A stretch of 64,000 bases of DNA from Phytophthora colocasiae. Taxonomy: Eukaryota; Oomycota; Peronosporomycetes; Peronosporales; Peronosporaceae. The notes beneath the pieces were generated by a model. It saw only the letters and a list, made by a program, of their open reading frames with translations. It was not told the DNA's origin and ran no database searches. This document shows positions 1 through 10,399 of the stretch, one piece after another. Numbering within the stretch: position 1 is the stretch's first letter; each line of letters begins with the position of its first letter. The position numbers and the translations under genes are program-made. The stretch covers positions 434,001-498,000 of the forward strand of contig JAGKQI010000048.1 of the NCBI GenBank assembly GCA_018806915.1. The letters run 5' to 3'.

Positions 1-1229
1 AGCTGGAGCATGTCTCCGACCACTTGACGGACCAAATCCGGATGCACTTTGTAGACACGCGTCCGGAACCATCCCGGGACGAGGTTGACAAATCCAAATC
101 CAGCTTCGAAAAGTAATGTCTGAAGAACAGCAATACATTCCCGCAAAGAAAACTCCGAAGGTGGAATCAACGCCGCTTGGATGTCCCGAGCCATTCCGAA
201 CGTTCGACGGTGTATCTGCAACTCGGAGATCCAAGCGTCAGTCTGAGCTGGCATCAACATCCGGCGGTCCAAATACTGTGAAGTCATGGACGCCGCCCGA
301 ATGAACGGTTCACAGTTCAGCCTGACTTGCGGCCAGTCGAATCGGGCCTCGGGTGGGATATTCCTTTCGGAACCATCACGCTCCCAACGTCGTACTTGAT
401 CGGCCACATACGCCTTCGCTTGGACTTCCGTCATCTCGAATTCCGACGGTGCCGGTTGAACTTCCGGCTGAACATTCGGAGGTTCGAACATTTGGGCGTC
501 CGGAATGTAAACTCCAGAAGCTTGTTGAGCCGGCGTCCCAGACTGTTCCACAACAGGTGATTCGTCCGGAATCAGTGGTGGCACTTGGACGTCCGGAGTC
601 ATTGGCGAAGTCACGATCGTGTCTTCCAGCGCAATGTCCTCCCGGACCGGTGACAATGGTCGATACTCCTGTTTGACTGAGGCCATTCCAACGGGGGCAT
701 CAGCATCCAAATAAAAATCTTCCAAGGGAGGAGAATCCGGAACTCGATCCTCCACCTGGACATCTTCAAACGCGTCCTCTCCATCGGAGTCCTCAGCCTC
801 GTTTTCCACAGCTTCGATCTCCTCCCCTTCGGACACCTCCTGACCGGACTCATCTGAAGGGTCTTCGTCCGGGTCGACATCCGATCCAGACTCCTCTTCT
901 CCATCCGGATCCTCCTCGGACCCGAACTCCTCCTGCTCAGGATCGCCTTCTCCATCCGAAGCTTCCTCGGAAGCACTTCCGTCTTGACTCGCGTGGTGCG
1001 CGTCCAACTGGTCGGCCTCCGACTGGACTTCTTCACGTTCCAGCAATTCCTTCGCCTCAAGGGCAGCCTTCCGCTTCGCAGCGTTCGCCTGACGATTTCT
1101 TCTCACAATGGTTTCCAAATCTTCATGCTCCTCAGGCTGCTGCCCTTTCAACCTTCTCGACGCTCTCGTAGCCATACCGCTTCCAGACGCGTCGCCTCTT
1201 CCTTCGCGTGTAGTTTCACTTCCAGTCAT
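1..1229 (-). CDS. Gag-like protein of an LTR retrotransposon, 3' end outside window
   Basis: The frame is open from an ATG at 1229 down to the left edge, about 409 codons, so the protein is truncated by the window. The N-terminal half is low-complexity and acidic (runs of Glu, Asp, Ser and Gly). The second half is better ordered, with a Trp/Arg-rich helical stretch as expected for a capsid-like region. About 75 nt upstream of the ATG lies a sequence matching a tRNA 3' end, in the place of a primer-binding site, with an LTR-like repeat beyond it. That order (LTR, PBS, first ORF) is what makes this gag. No protease or nucleic-acid-binding zinc knuckle is visible in the part shown. The words TCCGGA and CCAANTGG recur through this ORF and the adjoining LTR. 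It is inferred to be Ty3/gypsy-like; the superfamily cannot be proven without pol. Confidence 0.6.
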   Translation of the reverse strand, partial: MTGSETTREGRGDASGSGMATRASRRLKGQQPEEHEDLETIVRRNRQANAAKRKAALEAKELLEREEVQSEADQLDAHHASQDGSASEEASDGEGDPEQEEFGSEEDPDGEEESGSDVDPDEDPSDESGQEVSEGEEIEAVENEAEDSDGEDAFEDVQVEDRVPDSPPLEDFYLDADAPVGMASVKQEYRPLSPVREDIALEDTIVTSPMTPDVQVPPLIPDESPVVEQSGTPAQQASGVYIPDAQMFEPPNVQPEVQPAPSEFEMTEVQAKAYVADQVRRWERDGSERNIPPEARFDWPQVRLNCEPFIRAASMTSQYLDRRMLMPAQTDAWISELQIHRRTFGMARDIQAALIPPSEFSLRECIAVLQTLLFEAGFGFVNLVPGWFRTRVYKVHPDLVRQVVGDMLQ

Positions 1230-1304
1230 AACAACCACGATCAGAAAGTTAGTTAGTACTCAAACCCCGAAACTAATCAAAATATAAAAATAACTCGGTG
1301 ATAT

Positions 1305-1333
1305 CCTCGGTTCGAATCCGGGCACGCGCACCA
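1305..1333 (-). promoter_or_regulatory. Primer-binding site matching a tRNA 3' end
   Basis: The plus strand at 1305-1333 reads like the 3' end of a tRNA: a T-arm with the B-box core GGTTCGAATCC, a seven-base acceptor strand CACGCGC, discriminator A, then CCA at 1331-1333. On the minus strand, which is the sense strand of the neighbouring gag, this is a complementary PBS beginning TGGTGCGCG. It lies two bases from a CA that would end the 5' LTR. The match includes the T-loop, so it is longer than the usual 18-nt PBS. Confidence 0.65.
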
Positions 1334-1335
1334 GC

Positions 1336-2545
1336 TGTGGCGAAGTGGGTGAACACTTTTCCCGCCCAGGTGCGTATAGCGTGTCTTCCGGAAAATAAGT
1401 CCGACTGGAAAGATGTCCGGTCGGACTAACCAAAGTCAGAACCTCCAACCGGGATCCAAATGGGTATCCGGAAAGAGGGTTGGCGTGTGACCTTGTGACT
1501 ACCCTCGTAGGTGTCGTTTGTCTTCGAACGCGAGGAGTTCCACCTGGATGAGTTACTTCCAAAAGCTTGACTGGATCCAGATGTAGAGTGCTAATGCACT
1601 TCCAAATGCAGTGGTTGAGTCTGAATGCAAGTGAGAGACTATTAGCAAAGCCTTCCAACAACAGATAACCAATACACAAGAGAGTTAAATGCAAATATAC
1701 AGCCGCTTCTTATTCTTTTCGGCCCTTGAGCGGTGGGCACTCCAAATGCCAGTACGACGTTGGACACTCCAACCGGGACACTGGCACAATTCCGGGGTCC
1801 TTTAGCGCACCACTTCTGGCAAGTCCACTTGGACTCCCAGAAGACAATTATCCAAATGTACCAGGAATACTATAGAGCACTCCAAAATACACACACACAA
1901 ATACAGTCCAATCACACAGCAGTCAATCAATCAATTTCAGGGGTGACTACTAATAACCTCCTAAAACGCAGTTGTAATATGAAATGTACAAACCAAACGA
2001 CCGTTTGGAATGTCCAACTGGAATATGAAATGGGAGGGGTCACGCCCGGGAATCGCCGCCCGGATCACCTTCCCAACTTGGTCTTAACCTGGCGGAGATT
2101 CACGCGGCGGTGACGATAGTCGACGCGGCCTGACGCTTGTTCGCTGACTCCAAGCCCTCGACTTCGAGGCTGGTCGGCAGTGCTCACAGTGGTGGCTTAT
2201 GGGAAACCTCCCGCTCTTCCACTTGCGCCCTTGGTGGCAAATTGAACTCTCTTTAATATATAACTATCCGTTGTAAAGCTAAACATGCAAAATAGACTTG
2301 GTTTCACTATAGGTAGAGGCGTGCTCATCTGGACTGGTCCGGTTGGACCTGTTCAATCCAAACAGCCATCTTCCACTTGGACATCCAAAAGTAACTCCAA
2401 TATCTCGAAATCAGGTAACTGTCAACTGGGCAGAAGGCGGCAGTCCAGGAAATCACTTGACTTGAGTATGTACGTCCAACCGGACATATACCACTTGGAG
2501 TCCCAACTGGAGATCTTGGACTGACTTCGCCTGGGCTCTCCGAAA
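1336..2545 (-). repeat. LTR of the gag-bearing element (outer edge uncertain)
   Basis: This is non-coding sequence directly upstream of the PBS in the minus orientation. The stretch from about 1683 to 2330 has a diverged second copy at about 17811-18450 in the same orientation; shared blocks include the one around CCCTTGAGCGGTGGGCACTC near 1722 and TTGAACTCTCT near 2244. The inner end (CA on the minus strand at 1336) is set by the PBS. The outer end is not resolved and is placed only by the start of different sequence near 2550. The repeated word TCCAACTGGA or TCCGGA links it to the adjacent gag. Confidence 0.55.
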
Positions 2546-2757
2546 TCCACATTTATTTCGTCCATTCAATCCTCCTTGGCTCGCAGCGTCCCAATATAGT
2601 ACTTTCAGAGCCAATCAGAGCGTAGCTGGGGTATTTACTCCGTAAAAACTGGAGCCACATCTTCACAGATGTTGGTTCAGCCACGTCGCCAGGTGGCAGC
2701 CCTAGCGCCCCAGCCCATGCATCCAAGCCTACAGACCCACAGGTCGATGGTCCGATT

Positions 2758-5673
2758 GTGGACCTCCCTGGTGGTGACCTGAACTCGGCCGGTTCTGGTG
2801 ATCTCTCGCCACCAGTGGCCTCACGTGGGGAATCTCGCTCTGAATTCTCTGAGGGAACTCCTGGTGTCTTCAGACCACGAGCCTTTGGTGCCCCACGGCT
2901 TTTGTCCACGGAAAAGGGCGATCGGCTGTTTCGTCAGGGTCTGGTGACACCCACAGGAGACCAAGTCACGGCGTTGGGGGACTCTGATGTTCCCCAGAAT
3001 TATGTCGCTCCCAACGTGAAACCAGAGGGACGTGCCTTTCTGGTGAGTACCCCTGCGCGAGCTGAGGACTTCAGAAGAGGGCGCCACATAGCGAATGCGT
3101 ACGGCGGCCCCTGTGTACTCGTAGGTTACGAGGCACTCACTGATGAAGACCTCCGGGAGCTGGAGCGAGTGATCCCAAGCTTCGATCCCGACGAGGTTGT
3201 GTCTCCATGTGCCCAAACTCCGGATGTGCGCACTCTAGATGCTCTGACGTCATCTGTGGATGTTCGCCGGGAACTGGGATCTCTAGTTTCTCACGTCTCC
3301 CCCACCCGACTTGCCGAGAAGGTTTTTCGGACGGCTGGATGCTTGAAACTCATGGCTGCTGCTCACCGCCGCCTTCGAGAACGTGTTGGTTCTCAGAACG
3401 GCGTCGCCTTGATCGATGCGGCCGCAGCGCGCTCCGAGTGTGAAGAAATCAAGCGCGAGTGGGTACTCCACTGCCAATACTGGAAACACGAGCTCAAGTG
3501 TGCCCAACAAGACGCCGGTGTGGTAGAAGAACGCATGGCTTCGGAGATTCAGGACCTCAAGGCTCACTACCAGGACCAAGTGGAAGCTCTGAAGTCAGAC
3601 AAGGCAGCTCTGAAGTCCCAAGTCGCTGATCTTCAAGCGCAGGTCTCGATTCTGAAGTCGCGTCCTGAGGTCAAGCCCACAGATCCGTGGGGGTTCTCAG
3701 AGTTCTTACAAGAGAATTCTGAAATCTCTGGTAATTGGGATCGGCTTCATGACCTTCTGGTGTCATACCAAGAGGACACCACCGTCCCTGATAACTGGAC
3801 GACTATCATCAGTGTGACAGCCTTGGACGCGCGAAAGAAGCCCGTTCCTGACTTCAAGAAACGGCTCTCTGAAGAACGAGCTCGTCAGGCTGCCGAGGAA
3901 GCTGCGAAGAATACCAGAGTTCTGGATCTCACCCGTCCAAGTGCTGAGGCCTCGGAGTCCAAGAGCGAGAGTTCACGGTATCTGTCATACCCACCGAAGT
4001 CCCAGATTCTGAAATCATCTCCTAAGCGGCCGGTCAAGTGGGACCTCAAGAATTTGCAGCGTCGTCCTTCCGGACACAAGCCCGTCGAAGACTCGGTGCT
4101 TTCGGCAAATGCAGGTTCCAAGGTGGCAAAGTCTGAAGTGCACAAGAGGCTCCCTGGTGACGTGGTCTGGAAAGAAGTCCGCCCTGACCTCCGCCAAGCT
4201 CTGCTGTCTGGGATCAAGTATGATAAGGCCATGGAGTGGCTAGCGTCTGACAAGGAAGCTCACAGTCTCTTTAGCAGTCCGGTTCTCGTCCAGATGTTGG
4301 TGAGTCTGGTATTTTCCCGTCGTCTGGATTCCACTCCTTGGGCCAAATATGTCCCTGAGGTCTACTACCAGATGGCTGATGAGGTGGTGGATCGTCACAT
4401 CTCGGCTGGTACTGAGCCTGTGGCCTGGGGTGACCTGAACGGTCACGTGAATTACCCGGAGAGTGATGTTGAGTCCACTGCCGATGACCCCAAGGACGAC
4501 CCTGATTACAAAGATTCTGGTGTGGTCGAGTCTGGAGACGAAGACGACGACGGGAGATCAGATGATGGTGCGTCTGACGACAGCGATTTCGCGAGCGACA
4601 AGTCTGAAGACAAGAAGTCTCCAGATAAGAAGTCTGGGAACACGAACTCTGGGGGCAAGAAGTCCGGGAGCAAGAAGTCCGATGACCACCCGCGTCCTGG
4701 CTCCAAGCGTCCCCGGGACTCTGATGACGACTCAGACTCTGATGATGGACCTATCATCCCCACCGAGAAGTCCATGAGAAGTATCGCATCCGTAAAAGCC
4801 CATACCAGTCCCAAGTCTCGCCCGAAATCCACCAGTGGAAGTGGGTCGAAGTCCAAAGGTTCTTCAGGGAAGGCACGTAGTCTGGTATCCAAGCCCTACA
4901 ATTCTCTGACGGTCAAGGAGCTCCAGGTGGTGGAAACACCAGACTGTGAGGCATCCTCCTGGTTGTACTATGGCATCAGAGTACAGTGAGTGAGCTCCAC
5001 TAGGACCACCACTGGCCAGACATTGGGTTTCCCAGACTACGAGGTACACAAGCACTCATGTGCCATCCTCAAGAAGCGCTGGGACTCTGAGCGGTACTGT
5101 GCGGTCATCCGCAAGAAGCGCGCCCCTTGGGAAGTCATGTTCGACAACAGATTCTCAGAATTTTATTTTCACAAGCGGGACGAACTGGGACCCATGGTGT
5201 TGGCTGACGTAGAAGACATTGTGCGCAGCATGAATAAGCACGCTCAAGCCTTCTGGGAGCGGACGCATTGGGTGACCATGGATGTTGAGGCTGACGACAA
5301 CTCTGCGGAGCTTCACAAGTACCGGTCCATGCGTCGAGCCGCCATGATTCGTCAACACAACGCCCTCATCCGAAAGGTCCTGGGGCACAAAGATTTCCCA
5401 GAGTCGTTGCTTTCAGAACCTGGCATCTGGGTTGTCCCAGACAAGTCCTGCCCTTGGATCTGGCAAGATCCCAGAGTCGCAGAGCTCGGGGGTCCCAAGT
5501 GTCTGAGTCTGGAGACGCAACTGGGTGACTTGGATGCGATTGAGCCTGCTCGGATGCAATGGGCCACGGTGAATGTGGACGAAGAGTGGCTCCAGTATGT
5601 CCCCGCTGACGTCAAGAAGGATCGTATGACACCTACGGAGCGTTCCGAGAATCCGATATCCCTTCGCTACTGA
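2758..5673 (+). pseudogene. Retroelement-associated coiled-coil, Ser/Asp-rich ORF, antisense to neighbouring pol
   Basis: One continuous plus-strand frame of about 970 codons, interrupted only by a TGA at 4987-4989. No ATG opens it: the frame runs back to a TAG near 2622, so 2758 (GTG) is arbitrary. In order it shows a Pro/Ser/Gly-rich head, a short conserved-looking block around 3110-3240, a heptad-like coiled coil at about 3480-3660, a helical block near 4170-4420, a very acidic Ser/Asp/Lys low-complexity segment at 4440-4900, then after the TGA an aromatic-rich region to 5673. No enzyme motif is visible. It converges on the minus-strand pol with 384 bp between stop codons. It shares with that pol a strong excess of the word TCTGA/TCAGA, suggesting both belong to one element. 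It could be an antisense accessory ORF or the gag of a separate plus-strand element. The function is unknown. Confidence 0.55.
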
Positions 5674-6057
5674 AGCTCAGGTGTCCACCATGATGCCCAC
5701 GGGGAGGCTGCATTTTCGAGAAGCCAAATAGTTGTCTGCATTTGTGACGTAAACCCCTGGCCTCAGTGTAGCTTCCTAATCCCTTAATCTTTCAATATCA
5801 TTCCACGTAATCACACTTCTTCTCATCATCTCATTGTTCATAACCTCGTATCCTCCAGCACTTAATTCTCCACAAACTCACTTCCATATTCACATTCACA
5901 CAGTCGTTTTATATAAGCAGTAACATGGTCGATCACATATCCAACGCACGAATTTCAGAGATAGGTCTCTGAAAACACGCACTCAGACTACCACACTCTT
6001 AAAGTCAATGTCTGAAATCCTTCAGATATCAGACTTCCAGATGTGTTTTTAGAGTCA
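5674..6057. other. Spacer between converging retroelement ORFs
   Basis: No coding sequence is seen. It is AT- and pyrimidine-rich. A TATA-like TTATATAAG occurs near 5910, and several TCTGA/TCAGA words occur at 5955-6045. It may be the 3' region of the gypsy element. Confidence 0.4.
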
Positions 6058-8383
6058 TTAGACTCTGGGGTGATCGTCTCCAGCCTGTATCGCCTGAAAA
6101 CGGGTTCGTGCTCGTGCACTCTGGTTGAATTCGAAAAGTAATGCTCCACAGTTCAACTTCGATAACGGTAACCACTCAGTTTCATCGTAACCTTTCCACT
6201 TAATCAGATATTCGCGCAGGCGTCTGGACGTCCTGGTACGCTTGTTCCAGCGGGTATCCAGAATCTTCTCCACTTCATACTCGTCGTTTTCAGTATCAGG
6301 TTCCCAACTATCTTCTGGTAACAGGGCGGCGTCAAAGTCATCATCTTCTGGAATCTGGAGTTCCACCGTGGGTCGTCTGGGGAACAGAGCCCTTGGCTTC
6401 AGACGGCTCACATGCACCCAGGGGTTCACGCGGTAGCCGGTATCTTCAACCTTGAGTCGTACTCTGAAATCGTCCAGCATCTCCTCGATCCTGAAGGGTC
6501 CGTGCCACATGTGTGCCAGTTTTCTGCTCAATCCCGTTTGTACCTTAGGGATGTAGAGCCATACGGCGTCGCCTATAGCGAAACCTGACTTCAGACGCTC
6601 TGATAACTCGTTCCACTTTCTGGTCTGTTCTTCAGACCGGTCACGCTTTGCCTTCTTCTGGAGATCTTCGGCACATGCCAGAGCATAGCTATAGTCTCGT
6701 TGCATCTTCCTTCTCCATTCGTACGCAGTTCGCTCCTGAGTCGTCGATGGCTTGGGTCCGAGCATAGCGGACACCGTCCCGTGAGCATCCCAACCATGTA
6801 CCAGGTAGAAAGGCGTTTCCAGACGGGTGGCATCGAATGACGTATTCAAGGCGAACATCAGACGTTCGGCGTGATCATCCCAGTCACTTTGATCAGCTTC
6901 AGAGATATATGCCTTAATCGCGCGCACCACAGTCTGTACTGACCTCTCTTGCTGGCCGTTGGCTTGAGGCCGGTACCCTAGAGTAGCTCGTTATCTGCTA
7001 CCCAAAAGTTCCCTGAAACACTTGAACACCTCACTCATAAAGCGAGGATCTTGATCATGACGAATCAGAGAGCTAGCTCCAAAGTTTCTGAAAACGCGTT
7101 CCTCATAAGCCTCTGCTACATCCTGAGCGGTGGCGACACTCATTGGCTTGCACATCACGTATCCTGAAAACATATCCTGGAACAGCAAGAGAAATGTGTT
7201 TCCACGTGCTGATTTCGGCATGTGGGTCACAAAATCCATAGACACCACTTCAAATGGCCGGCTGGGCTCAATATTTCCAGGGGACGGTCCAGGATTTGGG
7301 GGTCGCCCCTTGCCACTGGCACAGTCCACACATTCCTTCACAAATCTCTCCACATCGGCATACATACCCAACCAGTAAAACTCCGAACTCAGCTTCTCAA
7401 AGGTTCTCCTGATTCCTTGATGTCCACCTTGGTAGTCTTCATGAGCACAGTGTAACAGGTCTGGATACAAGTCTCTGGGAACCACCAGTCTGAGTTCGTC
7501 AACATTGTCCCGGGGCCGCTCTCGAGTAGCGCGACTCAGGCGATATAGTACATCTCTAGAATCCAGAACGAAGTCCTCAGCAACTCTGGCAAGTTTCCTG
7601 ACTCGGGGTCGTGGTAAATCTCCCACGTCGCCTTTCAGAAACTTCATGAGTTCAACCAAGTACGGGTCCTGGCTCTGATGCGCCTTGATCCGCCGCCAGC
7701 GTTCTGCCTGGAACTCCAAAGGCCCCAAAGGTTCTCGTTCGTCATCATCCTCAGGCAGATTTGCGTCAGGCGGAGCTTGGGCACGGGTTACAGCAATCAA
7801 TACTCTGACCGATCGAGGCAGGGGTGCGGATTTCGGACCAGAAGCATCTTCAGACTCTGGAGACGCATTATGATTTTCAGAGTCTGGTATCTTTGACTCT
7901 TGAGCTTCCATGTTCGGGACGAAGCGAGGCTTCATCAGTCTCTCATGAACTTTGGATACCAGTCGCAGGTGCATAAGTTCATCCTCATCTTGTACTCGCC
8001 AAGCTTCCCCAAGGGTCAAAGGCTTCGAGGTCAGGTAATCTGCCGCTTGGTTGAACTCGCGCTTCACATGTACCAACCTCAGAGTCTCAAACTTGGTTTT
8101 CAGAGACTCAAATTCGGCTAACCTCCGTTGCAAGTTAGGCTGATTGCAGTTGATCAGTCCCTGAGCCTGTTGTATCGCGATGCGTGAGTCTCCCACAACC
8201 ACCAGCTCCTGTATTTCGTGCTCGAGCGCCATCTTCAGACCATAATTCAGGCCACAGTACTCTGAATCGTTCACCGTGACATCCGTCAGGGGGAATCCTC
8301 GGGCGTCCAGAACACTCCACCCCGGGAGTTCTCAGAGTATACACCCACAGCTTCCTAGACGAGTAGACGTTTTTGCGGCACCA
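6058..8383 (-). pseudogene. Ty3/gypsy pol, distal part: second RNase H, integrase, chromodomain
   Basis: Read on the minus strand, this continues the pol from upstream. Order: (1) a full RNase H-like domain at about 8380-8010, with the acidic residues expected of an active site (FDGAA, SEYCGL, GDSRIA, NQAAD); (2) an integrase zinc-binding region near 7460-7290 with two His and CVDC; (3) the integrase core with MDFVTH and later HDQDPRF, the third catalytic residue lying in an ANGQQER stretch near 6960; (4) a C-terminal chromodomain at about 6290-6110 ending with WKGYDETEWLPLSKL. Disruptions are a TGA near 8320, a TAA near 6990 in the integrase, and a frameshift joining it to the RT part near 8390. 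The chromodomain marks it as chromovirus-like. It is dead as it stands. Confidence 0.85.
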
Positions 8384-10399
8384 TCAAAACTTAGAACATA
8401 ACCCTGATAATCTGCTTCCAAACATTTCCACACTGATAGGAACTGGCGGCTTGACTCGCCCCTTGACTGGGATCAGATTTTCAGAGACTTCGTCCAGATG
8501 TTCCCTGGGGGAAATGCCTGCGCCGAGTATAGCTGGGAATCCATCTTCATCACGCTGGATCCGGCGGATCTCCAAGTTCCACTGCGACACCTTCAGAACC
8601 CACTTGACGTTTCTGCCGTCGGTGGAACTCGATGTCAGCAACCATTTCAGGACAGAGTATCTGGTATAGACCACAATCACCGGACTTGACTCCACCAGAG
8701 CTCTGAAGTTTTCCAAAACTCTGAGGATTGCAATCACCTCCTTCTCAGCGATATGATACTTGAGTTCGGCGTCATTTAGGACACGACCTGTGAACCGGAC
8801 CGGGTGTATTATTCCCTCATATTCTTGTCCCAAGACTGCCGAAGCAGCCCAAGGGTTCGCATGCGGAATGACAACAAACGGTCTGGTTCGGTCTGGATGT
8901 CTGAGTAGTGAAGTAGAGACTATCTTGCGTTTCAGAATCTCGAATGCCTCTTTCGCACGAGTCAGGTCTCGTCCAGCACGAATCTGCTCGTCTGTCAGCT
9001 CATAGAGAGTAGCAGCGATCACCGGTAAATCCTCAATAAACTTGTTGTAATAATTGAGGCTTCCCATGAAACTCTGTACTCCCTTCAACGTAGACGGAAA
9101 TGGCAGTTCTTCAACTCTTTTGACGATCTTGGGTGTTGCCCTCAGACCCTCGGCACTGATTTCGTGGGATAGGTACGGTATCGACAACTTCCCGAACTCG
9201 CTCTTGGGCAAACTCACAGAAATGTTCCAATAGCGAAGTCTGAAAAGCAGGGCGTTCAAGTCGTCACATAATTGGTCCCAAGTCGGTGCTCCATGTGCGA
9301 TGTCGTCGATGTTTGAACTCCTCCCCAGGACTGGGCCCATGCATGTGGGGACGGGAATATTCCTCTGAAAGACGGTCATCCGACTTGTGAGTGCTGGCAT
9401 CTCTGAAATCGGAGTATGGTTCTCAGAGTCTGAAAGATGCTTTTCAGAGTCCTGAGGCTGGAGTTGTAGGAATTCCAGAACCTCCGCATCAACTTCAGCT
9501 TCTTCTTCTGGTGACAGTCTCACGAATCCCCACAGGCAATTGGCCAACATAGCCTGATACACAAGAGGGGCGTTCTTCAGACCAAACGGCATCCTTACCC
9601 ACTGAAAATGCCCAAACGGGCAAATGAAAGCTGATATCAGTCGTGCACGCTCCGTCATCCTGATCGCCCAAAAACCGCTAGCCATATCTAGGCTCATGAA
9701 CCACATAGCAGCCTCAAAACCGATTAGAAGGTCGTCAATAAGAGGTAGAGGGTAGCGCTACAGTTGAATGAAGCCATTCACAATGCGATAGTCGATGCAC
9801 ATTCGTATGTCAACACCATTCTTCTTGAGAATGATCACAATAGGAGATGCCCACGGGGAGTTATAGTACTCGATCAAACCAGTTTCCAGAAGTTTCTTGA
9901 GAAGCTCGTACACCTTCAGCATGAGATGGGGAGCGACGGACCTCGGACGTTGGGCTACCGGCTTGGCATCTCCCACATCCAGATCACAGACCACGCCCCT
10001 TGCTGGTGCGGGCACCGCATTACCGTCTCCCAGGAATATTTTTCTGTGGCGTTTCAGAATATCACGCAGTTTCTTCTCCATTTCTGGGGTCGTCTTTCCT
10101 GGTTCTCCAACATCAGCGCTATCAATATCACACTCTGGTGTCAACTCTTCCAGCTCTGGTAGCATGACCAATTGATCGCGTAATTGGGCAAGGAGTTCCG
10201 TGCCTTCTCGCATATATACACCTGGCTCCAAGTCTAATTCTTCGCTCAAAACGTTCATACACCGCTCGTATTCCACTCGTAACTTTTCCATCGGCGTTCC
10301 AGGCATCCCTTGAATGGGGATATCCCAAGATTCATCCATTAAGTCGAAATCATCCGCGGGTAACTCAGGGGTCTGAGGGTCACCTAAGAGACACTCAGG
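8384..10399 (-). pseudogene. Ty3/gypsy pol, proximal part: reverse transcriptase and first RNase H
   Basis: The minus-strand frame starts abruptly at the LTR border at 10400 and runs through a typical gypsy RT: a linker, then GLIEYYNSPWASP with the fingers, an in-frame TAG at about 9755-9757, then SLDMASGFW, PFGLKNAP, and the active-site box as NIDDI where the family has YxDD. An insertion-like acidic segment lies between PFGLKNAP and NIDDI. After RT comes a first RNase H-like domain (about 8880-8600) in which the usual DAS is HAN and the usual TDH is TRY. The glutamate in AEKEVIAI remains. Protease and gag are absent; the coding sequence is cut by the plus-strand LTR at 10400. It ends with a frameshift into the next domain near 8390. 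Confidence 0.85.

Noticed and set aside
611..1060. 149-codon Arg/Ser-rich frame on the minus strand
   Set aside because: It is a shifted frame of the gag-like ORF, which is open over the whole region and off the left edge.
1303..1333. A tRNA gene at this position
   Set aside because: Only the T-arm and acceptor 3' strand with CCA are present; no D-arm or anticodon arm precedes them. A PBS explains it better.
4987..5010. Intron bridging the TGA in the coiled-coil ORF
   Set aside because: The GTGAGT...CTAG segment is only about 18 bp, too short for a spliceosomal intron.
6058..10399. Endogenous virus reading of the pol region
   Set aside because: The chromodomain, gypsy-type RT and LTR setting, with no envelope-like ORF, fit an ordinary Ty3/gypsy retrotransposon.
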